Shown: in pieces, positions 1-5,837 of the stretch | How the letters are laid out: each line of letters starts with the position of its first letter | Numbering within the stretch: the first letter of the stretch is position 1 | Assembly: GCA_964349675.1 (NCBI GenBank) | Contig: CAYGHD010000003.1 | Location: forward strand, 1-55,452 | Reading direction: 5' to 3' | Source of the DNA: GWA1-54-10 sp964349675 | GTDB lineage: Bacteria > Patescibacteriota > Minisyncoccia > Phycocordibacterales > SBAW01 | Length of the DNA stretch: 55,452 bases | Position numbers and translations under genes: made by a program | Notes under the pieces: model-generated | The model's database searches: none | What the model saw: the letters and a program-made list of their open reading frames with translations, nothing else | What the model was told of the DNA's origin: nothing

Positions 1-1
1 A

Positions 2-32
2 GTAAAAAATGCGCATATGGCGCATTTTTTAC
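2..32. terminator. bidirectional Rho-independent terminator
   Basis: Perfect 13-base arms (2-14 and 20-32) enclose a 5-base loop. The left arm carries a run of A and the right arm a run of T, so it can stop transcription in both directions. The gene it serves on the left lies outside the window. Confidence 0.8.
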
Positions 33-35
33 GTT

Positions 36-41
36 TATACT
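36..41 (+). promoter_or_regulatory. -10 box of the gene at 49
   Basis: TATACT ends 7 bases before the ATG at 49, which puts the expected transcription start on or next to the start codon. No -35 is recognisable because that position falls in the terminator hairpin. Confidence 0.55.
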
Positions 42-48
42 AGCTAGT

Positions 49-774
49 ATGAAAAAAACTCTCGCCAAAACGTTTTTGGGTTTTTTGGGGTTATGGCTTT
101 TGCTGTGGAACACGTTTTTAACTATCGCGAGCTTGGGCGACGCGCGCAGCCTTGCGATTATGAAAATGAGCTGGGGCCTAGCTATTGTTTGGATACTTTT
201 GTGCGGCACGCTCATGTACAAAAATCGCAACAGTCTGCGCACCTGGGTGCAAAAAATCCCCCTCCCCTGGCAAGTAACCTTTGTGCTTTTTGCTACAGCG
301 CTTGCATTAGCAGAAGAGGCTATAACCGTCTCGCTCACCAACATGGCACCGCTGTTTGGCGCAAAATTGGGTGAAGCGTACATCACTGCATCAACAAGTT
401 ACTTCGACACTGTACTCTTCCACAGTGTTATCGTATTTATTCCTCTCTTCATTGCATGGGCCATACTTCTGTCCAGATATAATTTCAAGCCATTTGCTGT
501 TTTTGTTTTGTTTGGCATCACCGGCATTTTTGCCGAAGTGTCATTTGGTGGCCCCATGCAATTGTTTGGATTTGCACAGTGGATTTTTGTGTATGGACTG
601 ATGATCTACCTGCCCGCCTACTGCCTGCCCGCACGCCCAAACCTCAAGCCTGTGCGTTTTTATCACTACATTTTTGCCATCCCTGCGACATTTCTTATCG
701 CACTCCCACTCTTACTCCCCGTCGTCTTTTTCATCTCCAGTGTCCTGGGGCACCCGAGTATCCATTTTGTATAG
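49..774 (+). CDS. polytopic membrane protein, unknown function
   Basis: 241 aa with about six hydrophobic segments (around residues 7-28, 38-56, 75-92, 122-142, 148-190 and 208-234), so an integral inner-membrane protein. A conserved-looking AEEAITVSLTN stretch near residue 90 recalls the EE motif of CPBP-type membrane proteases, but the later His and Arg motifs of that family are not evident, so I do not assign it. It is the first gene after the terminator at 2-32 and stands alone upstream of tRNA-Arg. The ATG is supported by the -10 box 7 bases upstream. Function unknown. Confidence 0.75.
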   Translation: MKKTLAKTFLGFLGLWLLLWNTFLTIASLGDARSLAIMKMSWGLAIVWILLCGTLMYKNRNSLRTWVQKIPLPWQVTFVLFATALALAEEAITVSLTNMAPLFGAKLGEAYITASTSYFDTVLFHSVIVFIPLFIAWAILLSRYNFKPFAVFVLFGITGIFAEVSFGGPMQLFGFAQWIFVYGLMIYLPAYCLPARPNLKPVRFYHYIFAIPATFLIALPLLLPVVFFISSVLGHPSIHFV

Positions 775-822
775 CAGATTGCCCTTATCCCCTTTTTTAC
801 GTATCCTCAATGAGTCCAAATT

Positions 823-894
823 GCTCTCGTAGTTTAATGGATAGAATGCCTCCCTCCGAAGGAGGCGATGCAGGTTCGATTCCTGCCGAGAGCA
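823..894 (+). tRNA. tRNA-Arg (anticodon CCG)
   Basis: A 72-base cloverleaf. The acceptor stem GCTCTCG pairs with CGAGAGC and the discriminator is A. The anticodon stem CCTCC/GGAGG encloses the loop CTCCGAA, giving anticodon CCG (codon CGG). The T-arm has the usual GGTTCGATTCC core. CCA is not encoded. It is followed by the hairpin at 902-930. Confidence 0.96.
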
Positions 895-901
895 CAAAAA
901 T

Positions 902-930
902 CAAAACCCCCGCACTTCGCGGGGGTTTTG
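902..930. terminator. bidirectional terminator between tRNA-Arg and rpsT
   Basis: Arms 902-913 and 919-930 are perfect reverse complements (GC core flanked by AAAA/TTTT) around a 5-base loop. It closes tRNA-Arg on the plus strand and rpsT, which ends at 937, on the minus strand. Confidence 0.9.
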
Positions 931-936
931 TGTAGC

Positions 937-1185
937 TTATTTTGTAGGCTTGAGGAGTTTTGCCACCTTTGCTTTGCGGCGGGCAGCGGTGTTCTTTTTA
1001 ATCAGCTTCGACTTCAAGGCTTTGTCGATTGCTTTGTAGGCTGCCGCAAGTGCCGCCTTGTCGCCTTTTGGCGCCAAACGCGCACCCTTAACCGCATTGC
1101 GGATGGCGACTTTACGCTTGTCATTCATCGCTTTTTTGCGCAAAGACTGGCGGTGTGCCTTTTTTGCTCCTTTGGTGATTGCCAT
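937..1185 (-). CDS. rpsT: 30S ribosomal protein S20
   Basis: 82 aa, very rich in Lys, Arg and Ala. The N-terminus MAITKGAKKAHRQSLRKK and the internal NAVKGAR region are typical of bS20, which binds 16S rRNA early in 30S assembly. The open frame extends upstream to 1299, but the S20 family begins at the Met at 1185. A TAGTAT box (1196-1201) lies 10 bases upstream, implying a leader of only a few bases. Monocistronic, ended by the hairpin at 902-930. Confidence 0.95.
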   Translation of the reverse strand: MAITKGAKKAHRQSLRKKAMNDKRKVAIRNAVKGARLAPKGDKAALAAAYKAIDKALKSKLIKKNTAARRKAKVAKLLKPTK

Positions 1186-1249
1186 ATGTAGCCGCATACT
1201 ACGCAATATTTCAAAAAAAGGCAATATCTGCGCCTGGGCATTTGTCTTG

Positions 1250-1255
1250 TATGAT
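1250..1255 (+). promoter_or_regulatory. -10 box of ruvA
   Basis: TATGAT lies 7 bases before the ATG at 1263. It supports this start over the in-frame ATG at 1251, which lies inside the box. Confidence 0.55.
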
Positions 1256-1262
1256 AGAGAGA

Positions 1263-1859
1263 ATGATTGGCAGACTAACGGGGCAGTTTGGCGGCACAAC
1301 AGTGGACGGCTTGGTGCTCATAGACGTCGCTGGTGTTGGGTATGTTGTGCGCACACCAGCCTTATTTAGCACTGCCGCCCCGGGCACACCGCTATCTTTG
1401 TATATACACACCGCAGTACGCGAAGACGCTATAGACCTCTATGGCTTCCAAACCGAAGCAGAGTTGGCATTCTTTAAGCAGTTGATGAGTGTCTCTGGCA
1501 TCGGACCCAAGACGGCCTTGGGGATTATGGGCACCTCTGATACGCTGTCGCTCAAGCGCGCGGTCGCCAAAGGGGATGCTACCACGCTCACCAAAGTATT
1601 TGGTATCGGCAAAAAAAATGCAGAGCGAATGGTGGTCGAGTTGCGCGACAAAATAACCACGGAAATCGGGAGCGATGCAGCCTTGGGCGGCATGCTATCT
1701 GAAGACAATGAGACAATGGAAGCACTCATGGCGCTGGGCTACCGCGCAGAAGAAGCGCGCGAAGCGCTCAAGTGTATCGGGCCAGAGACTGTTGGCACAG
1801 GGCAGCGTGTTGCTGCAGCACTGAAACACCTAGGCTCCCCCGCGCAAACACTGGCATGA
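1263..1859 (+). CDS. ruvA: Holliday junction branch-migration protein RuvA
   Basis: 198 aa, the usual RuvA length. RuvA binds four-way junctions as a tetramer and loads the RuvB motor. Domain I (OB fold) starts MIGRLTGQ. Domain II carries two helix-hairpin-helix signatures, VSGIGPKTA (around residue 77) and VFGIGKKNAERM (around 112). Domain III occupies about residues 145-195. The start at 1263 fits both the family N-terminus and the -10 box. The stop overlaps the next start as ATGA, so ruvA and the Mur ligase are translationally coupled. ruvB and ruvC lie about 13 kb away. Confidence 0.95.
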   Translation: MIGRLTGQFGGTTVDGLVLIDVAGVGYVVRTPALFSTAAPGTPLSLYIHTAVREDAIDLYGFQTEAELAFFKQLMSVSGIGPKTALGIMGTSDTLSLKRAVAKGDATTLTKVFGIGKKNAERMVVELRDKITTEIGSDAALGGMLSEDNETMEALMALGYRAEEAREALKCIGPETVGTGQRVAAALKHLGSPAQTLA

Positions 1860-3121
1860 AAAAATTTATTCCCACATACATACTCGACCTCTACCATCTT
1901 GGCTTTGCATATGCGGGGGCATTGCTCTACCGCTTTCCCTCAAAAAAACTTTTTGTCGTGGCAGTGACGGGCACCAAAGGCAAGTCCACCACCGCAGAGT
2001 TGGTATTTACCCTGCTCAGCGAAGCGGGCTACAAAACAGCACTCGCTTCAACAATACATTTCTCTATCGGCACAGACAGTGAGCCAAACTTATTTAAAAT
2101 GACGATGCCCGGCCGTGCATACCTGCAGCGTTTTTTGCGACGAGCCGTTGACGCAGGCTGTACCCATGCAGTCATTGAAATGACGTCTGAAGGTGCGCGG
2201 CAATTCCGCCACAAAGGCATCGAGCTTGATGCCCTTATTTTTACTAACCTGCAACCCGAGCATATTGAGTCTCACGGCAGTTTTGAAGCCTATGCCGCGG
2301 CAAAACTTTTGTTAGCAAAACAGCTTGCAGAGTCTCCCAAGCGCCCGCGCTATTTGGTTGCAAACATCGATGATCCGTATGGCAAAGTGTTTTTAGAAAC
2401 ACTGATGGAGAAGCCCCTCCCCTTTTCACTGAAAGACGCGGAGCCCTACAAAGCAGATGACCGCAGTGTGCGCTTTGTATACAAACGCGAGCTTTTTACC
2501 GCTCCGCTCCCGGGTATTTTCAACTTAAAAAATATTCTCGCAGCATTGGTGCTGGGTGAGGCCATGGGTATACCGCACAAAACACTCAAACATGCCATTG
2601 AGTACATCCGCCCTATCGCTGGCAGAGCAGAGCGGGTCGAGTGCGGACAAACCTTTGCGGTAGTGGTTGACTACGCACATACCCCAGACTCGCTCCGCGC
2701 TTTGTTTGAGGCATACAAAGATCCGACCAAAAATCGCCGGCTCATTTGTGTTATGGGTTCAACTGGTGGCGGGCGCGACCAGTGGAAGCGCCCCGAGATG
2801 GGCAGCATCGCCGACCAACTTTGCGACGTGATTATCTTAACCAACGAAGATCCCTACGACGAAGATCCTAAAGACATTGTGGACGCTATTGCAGAGGGTA
2901 TTGTGAGGCACAAACCATTCTTTATTCTTGACCGCCGCGTTGCCATAAGCGAAGCACTGCGAGAGGCGCGCGAAGGAGATGTGGTGCTTATTACCGGCAA
3001 AGGCACTGACCCCTACATCATGGGCCCCAAAGGGGCAAAAAAAGAGTGGAGTGACCGACGCGTCGCACAAGAAGAGCTGGCAAAACTATTATCAAGCAAC
3101 AAGGGCTTCGCCAAGAAGTAA
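1856..3121 (+). CDS. MurE-like Mur ligase lacking the N-terminal domain
   Basis: 421 aa. A central ATP-dependent amide ligase domain begins almost at once, with P-loop GTKGKST at residues 39-45. The central Mur motifs and the C-terminal ligase domain follow, with DYAHTPDSL, MGSTGGGRD and the final ITGKGTDPY. Mur ligases add amino acids to UDP-MurNAc during peptidoglycan synthesis. Typical MurE has about 100 residues before the P-loop that bind UDP-MurNAc; here there are 38. The DNPR motif of meso-DAP-adding MurE reads EDPY. It overlaps ruvA by 4 bases. It is probably a cell-wall ligase, but the substrate cannot be read from the sequence; CapB/MurT-like alternatives are possible. Confidence 0.8.
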   Translation: MKKFIPTYILDLYHLGFAYAGALLYRFPSKKLFVVAVTGTKGKSTTAELVFTLLSEAGYKTALASTIHFSIGTDSEPNLFKMTMPGRAYLQRFLRRAVDAGCTHAVIEMTSEGARQFRHKGIELDALIFTNLQPEHIESHGSFEAYAAAKLLLAKQLAESPKRPRYLVANIDDPYGKVFLETLMEKPLPFSLKDAEPYKADDRSVRFVYKRELFTAPLPGIFNLKNILAALVLGEAMGIPHKTLKHAIEYIRPIAGRAERVECGQTFAVVVDYAHTPDSLRALFEAYKDPTKNRRLICVMGSTGGGRDQWKRPEMGSIADQLCDVIILTNEDPYDEDPKDIVDAIAEGIVRHKPFFILDRRVAISEALREAREGDVVLITGKGTDPYIMGPKGAKKEWSDRRVAQEELAKLLSSNKGFAKK

Positions 3122-3130
3122 CGCGCAAGG

Positions 3131-3136
3131 TAAGAT
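3131..3136 (+). promoter_or_regulatory. -10-like box of the gene at 3143
   Basis: TAAGAT, 6 bases before the ATG at 3143. It is a weaker match than most of the others. Confidence 0.4.
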
Positions 3137-3142
3137 ATCTCT

Positions 3143-3358
3143 ATGGCAGATGATCATAAAGATGAGGGCGGCGGCATACCAGAAACAGTTATCTTTTTGG
3201 TCGGCTTACTCGCGGTGCTTGGGGCACTATGGTGGATACGTGGCGGCCCAACACTTGACACTGGCGAAGGAATTTTTGTCGCACCATTGCCCCCCGTCGG
3301 ATCAGGCGAAACATTTGGCCCCGAAATTAACACACCAACCCCACAGGAACAACAATAA
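3143..3358 (+). CDS. small single-pass membrane protein
   Basis: 71 aa. A short acidic N-terminus (MADDHKDEGGG) precedes one hydrophobic segment (about residues 13-32, ending in Trp-Trp). A Pro/Gly-rich extracytoplasmic tail follows. It lies 21 bases after the Mur ligase and 2 bases before the next membrane gene, so the three may share a transcript. No family recognised. Confidence 0.65.
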   Translation: MADDHKDEGGGIPETVIFLVGLLAVLGALWWIRGGPTLDTGEGIFVAPLPPVGSGETFGPEINTPTPQEQQ

Positions 3359-3360
3359 CT

Positions 3361-3744
3361 ATGTTTAACACCTTCCCCTCATTGCTTGTTTATTCTTTTT
3401 TTGCACCATTGATACTGCGCATTGCAATTGCAATGGTGTTTGCATATCTGAGCTACCACGCATTCACGCACCGTGCAGCTACGAACCATGCTTCTTTTGT
3501 CGGCGGACAGTGGTCTGCATTGCTTGCAGCGCTTGCATACAGCACCGTTGGGCTTTTGTTGCTCGTTGGCGCGTACACGCAGCTTGCTGCACTAGCAGGC
3601 ATGGCACTGCTTGGCACGGCAACATTTGCGCGACACGCCGCTTTTGCCCCACTTTCAAAAAGCAGCGTCATCCTCACTTTTGTCGTACTCGGCTCGCTCT
3701 TGCTGACAGGCGCTGGCGCACTCGCGTTTGACTTGCCTTTGTAG
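3361..3744 (+). CDS. DoxX-like four-helix membrane protein
   Basis: 127 aa with four hydrophobic segments (about 7-32, 50-70, 72-90 and 103-125) and a length typical of the DoxX/DoxD-like superfamily of small quinone- or redox-linked membrane proteins. The LRIAIAMVFAYLSYHAF start of helix 1 and the GALLLLVGAYTQLAAL-type middle are similar to that fold. The precise function is unknown. It sits directly after the 71-aa membrane protein. Confidence 0.5.
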   Translation: MFNTFPSLLVYSFFAPLILRIAIAMVFAYLSYHAFTHRAATNHASFVGGQWSALLAALAYSTVGLLLLVGAYTQLAALAGMALLGTATFARHAAFAPLSKSSVILTFVVLGSLLLTGAGALAFDLPL

Positions 3745-3750
3745 TACAAC
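3745..3750 (+). promoter_or_regulatory. -10-like box of the SpoU methyltransferase
   Basis: TACAAC, 6 bases before the GTG at 3757. It departs from the consensus at its last base, so it is only suggestive. Confidence 0.3.
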
Positions 3751-3756
3751 AGTGGG

Positions 3757-4227
3757 GTGATTCTTATCCTTCATAACATCCGGAGCGTCCATAACGTGGG
3801 TTCGATATTCCGTACCGCAGACGCCGCTGGCGTAGAGCGAATTATATTGTCGGGATATACACCAACTCCACTCGACCGTTTTAACCAACAGCGCAAAGAT
3901 TTTGCCAAGGTATCGCTTGGTGCCGAAAAAACGGTTCCGTGGGAGTACATCGAAACAGTGGAACCTCTGCTCGCACAGTTAAAAAAAGATGGGTACTGTA
4001 TTGCAGTGCTCGAGCAAGCGCCAAACTCTGTAGACTTGTTTGATTTTAAACCTACCACAACCCAATCTTTGGCACTGTTGGTAGGCAACGAGGTTGATGG
4101 AGTGTCCCCCGCACTGCTTGCACAAGCTGATGTGATTTTAGAAATTCCTATGCGCGGTAAAAAAGAAAGCCTTAACGTCTCTGTTGCAACCGGGATTGCG
4201 TTGTTTGCGCTTACCCACAAACATTAG
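3757..4227 (+). CDS. SpoU/TrmH-family RNA 2'-O-methyltransferase
   Basis: 156 aa, a minimal SPOUT domain. Family motif 1 is NIRSVHNVGSIFRTADAAG near the N-terminus, motif 2 is LLVGNEVDGVS (around residue 109) and motif 3 is IPMRGKKESLNVSVATGIA near the C-terminus. The enzyme transfers methyl from SAM to a ribose 2'-OH of tRNA or rRNA, using the knotted C-terminal SAM site. The N-terminal substrate-binding extension of the larger rRNA enzymes is absent, as in TrmL-like members. The start is GTG; no ATG is available before motif 1. The exact nucleotide modified cannot be told. Confidence 0.88.
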   Translation: MILILHNIRSVHNVGSIFRTADAAGVERIILSGYTPTPLDRFNQQRKDFAKVSLGAEKTVPWEYIETVEPLLAQLKKDGYCIAVLEQAPNSVDLFDFKPTTTQSLALLVGNEVDGVSPALLAQADVILEIPMRGKKESLNVSVATGIALFALTHKH

Positions 4228-4283
4228 TCTTTTGTCATCACAACTCTCACCTTCGCCGACGCTCAGGTTTTGTCGTCACAAGT

Positions 4284-4307
4284 CGAGTTTGCTCGTCAGC
4301 AAACTCG
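4284..4307. repeat. 10-bp perfect inverted repeat (hairpin)
   Basis: Arms 4284-4293 and 4298-4307 are exact reverse complements around CGTC. It is the first of three consecutive hairpins between the SpoU gene and tRNA-Lys. Confidence 0.7.
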
Positions 4308-4326
4308 CTCGCGACCCCGGCTCGCT

Positions 4327-4344
4327 GTTTTGCAAGTGCAAAAC
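4327..4344. repeat. 8-bp perfect inverted repeat (hairpin)
   Basis: Arms 4327-4334 (GTTTTGCA) and 4337-4344 are separated by two bases. Second hairpin of the cluster. Confidence 0.65.
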
Positions 4345-4356
4345 AAAGCTGCGCCT

Positions 4357-4408
4357 CGGACAAAAGCAGAAAACCTGCCGCAGGGCAGGTGTTTCTGTCT
4401 TTTGTCCG
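4357..4408 (-). terminator. terminator and extended inverted repeat after tRNA-Lys
   Basis: The inner stem 4373-4379/4384-4390 (ACCTGCC/GGCAGGT) is followed on the minus strand by TTTTCTGCTTTT, a Rho-independent terminator for tRNA-Lys. The complementarity continues outward with two single-base bulges to CGGACAAAAG (4357-4366), which pairs with the sequence at the tRNA 3' end (4399-4408), so the arms span about 24 bases each. Confidence 0.75.
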
Positions 4409-4477
4409 CCCACCAGGGCTCGAACCTGGGACCATCTCCTTAAAAGGGAGCCGCTCTACCAACTGAGCTATGGGCGG
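4405..4477 (-). tRNA. tRNA-Lys (anticodon UUU)
   Basis: A 73-base cloverleaf on the minus strand. The acceptor CCGCCCA pairs with TGGGCGG and the discriminator is A. The D-arm is GCTC/GAGC. The anticodon loop CTTTTAA gives anticodon TTT. The T-arm CCAGG-TTCGAGC-CCTGG is complete. The outermost anticodon-stem pair is a G-A mismatch. CCA is not encoded. Confidence 0.95.
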
Positions 4478-4486
4478 ATAAACCGC

Positions 4487-4492
4487 ACTATA
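4487..4492 (-). promoter_or_regulatory. -10 box of tRNA-Lys
   Basis: TATAGT on the minus strand, 9 bases before the mature tRNA 5' end, leaving a 5' leader of about two bases. Confidence 0.55.
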
Positions 4493-4522
4493 CCAGAAAC
4501 AGTTTATATTTTGTAGTGAGCC

Positions 4523-5221
4523 CTAATAGGTCCTCACTTTTGGCACGGTATACAGCTCGCCACTTGAAAGTACTATATCCTGCACTTCCAGGCCGATAAT
4601 AATCCGCGCAGAGGAGCCCTCCCCCACTGTAATAACATCATTTTCATACAACAGCTGCTCTGGATAGAGCCACTCTTCTTTTGCGCTCCGCACCAGCTTT
4701 ACGTCCCCTTCAGCAGACACCACGTGCCCTTGTACTGGGTCAACAACCGGATCTAATTTTGTAAATCCAATGTCTCCTTTGCAGCCAAGACTATCTTCCC
4801 ACGAGCCGCTCCCTCTGCCTTCGCCAAGCGTGCCCTGCACTGTGCCATTTTGTGCAGCACGCCCACTGAGCGTACCCACCACATCTCCTCGATATACAAC
4901 AGTAGCCTTAAGCAACATCGAGCGGTCGAGCGTCCCTATAGTGCCCACCATCGCACCGTTGTGCACGACTACTGGGCCCTCCATTGGAGCACATGCGGAC
5001 ACATCGGTTTCTTTTTCTTTTGGGGTAAATGTAACATTCCAATGCCCTTCAAATTTTTCAAGATACGGCAGTTCTGATTTTGCCCGCGCAAAAAATGCAT
5101 CTTCAATTTTATACACCACAGAATAAAAAGATTGCGGCAGCACGCCTGCGCTGTCTGCAAACAAAAGGCCGACGACGACAAAACACACAAATATTACTCC
5201 GAGAAAAAATCCCTTACTCAC
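4523..5221 (-). CDS. membrane-anchored protein with a FecR-like domain
   Basis: 232 aa from the GTG at 5221. One N-terminal hydrophobic helix (about residues 3-22) is followed by an extracytoplasmic region. The C-terminal ~70 residues (VQGHVVSAEGDVKLVRS to the end) resemble the FecR beta-domain: a G-x-V start, then a gD.I.vgegs.a.I pattern. The middle (about 60-150) is Gly- and Val-rich beta sequence with two Cys pairs. The open frame runs upstream to 5308 inside holA, but a perfect TATAAT 6 bases before the GTG favours this start. It follows holA and polA on the same strand. Role unknown, possibly cell-surface sensing or polymer binding. Confidence 0.65.
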   Translation of the reverse strand: MSKGFFLGVIFVCFVVVGLLFADSAGVLPQSFYSVVYKIEDAFFARAKSELPYLEKFEGHWNVTFTPKEKETDVSACAPMEGPVVVHNGAMVGTIGTLDRSMLLKATVVYRGDVVGTLSGRAAQNGTVQGTLGEGRGSGSWEDSLGCKGDIGFTKLDPVVDPVQGHVVSAEGDVKLVRSAKEEWLYPEQLLYENDVITVGEGSSARIIIGLEVQDIVLSSGELYTVPKVRTY

Positions 5222-5227
5222 CCAAAC

Positions 5228-5233
5228 ATTATA
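5228..5233 (-). promoter_or_regulatory. consensus -10 box TATAAT
   Basis: TATAAT on the minus strand, 6 bases before the GTG at 5221. It overlaps the last codons of holA and lets the FecR-like gene be transcribed alone. Confidence 0.55.
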
Positions 5234-5837
5234 CCTGAAGAATAAACCGCTCAAGCAGCAACGCCAATGCTCCTCCACCTCGATGTGATTCGTGATACAG
5301 CACCACAAGCCGCAAAGAAAGCGTTTTTAATTCAGATTTGGTATATGCTGTACTCCCCTTCAGCAACAAATCCCGCACCTTCCAATGCAGCATGCCCGCA
5401 ATAGCTTCGGGGGCTGCATTACTATGCAGCGCCTGATTCAAGAGCAACCACATTTTTTTGCGGTCGCGGATCGCGAACGCGTTGGCGATAGAAAACACGT
5501 TGAATGCCTCTGTTGCTTCTTTTTTTTCAACCGGCGCGACATGTACCTCTATCTTTTTTTCAGCCAGCAATGTGGCTGGTTTTTTAAGCAATTTTTCTTC
5601 TTCAAAAATAAACAGGTGGGGCGAGGCCAACAATCCGTCGAGTATGGAAAAAAATTCATCTGCCCGCTCACCAGAGAGCGCCCCCTCGAGCACCAGTACT
5701 CGTGTATCGCCCAAAAACGACGGCGTAGAGGCGAGTGTCGCTATTTCAGTTATCGCAAGGTCTTCCCACGAGAGCGTCTCACGAACGCCGGGTATTTTAA
5801 TGCGTGTTTTGTGCGTCCCAACAATAACGGTAATCAT
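5229..5837 (-). CDS. holA: DNA polymerase III delta subunit-like (reduced HolA)
   Basis: 202 aa. The N-terminal part (MITVIVGTHKTR, then a segment with LASTPSFLGDTRVLVLEG) fits the delta-subunit pattern in which the clamp-loader wrench first binds the sliding clamp. The C-terminal helical part (FSIANAFAIRDRKKMWLLLNQAL, then the AGMLHWKVRDLLL segment) matches the HolA helical region. Usual HolA is about 330-340 aa, so this is strongly shortened. The ATG at 5837 overlaps the polA stop as ATGA, indicating coupling with polA. The assignment rests on the pattern and on the polA context; moderate certainty. Confidence 0.65.
   Translation of the reverse strand: MITVIVGTHKTRIKIPGVRETLSWEDLAITEIATLASTPSFLGDTRVLVLEGALSGERADEFFSILDGLLASPHLFIFEEEKLLKKPATLLAEKKIEVHVAPVEKKEATEAFNVFSIANAFAIRDRKKMWLLLNQALHSNAAPEAIAGMLHWKVRDLLLKGSTAYTKSELKTLSLRLVVLYHESHRGGGALALLLERFILQV

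Noticed and set aside
937..1299. 120-aa form of S20
   Set aside because: The extra 38 residues do not belong to the family and overlap ruvA; the canonical Met is at 1185.
3771..4220. 149-aa minus-strand open frame
   Set aside because: It lies wholly antisense to the SpoU methyltransferase, whose three motifs are intact.
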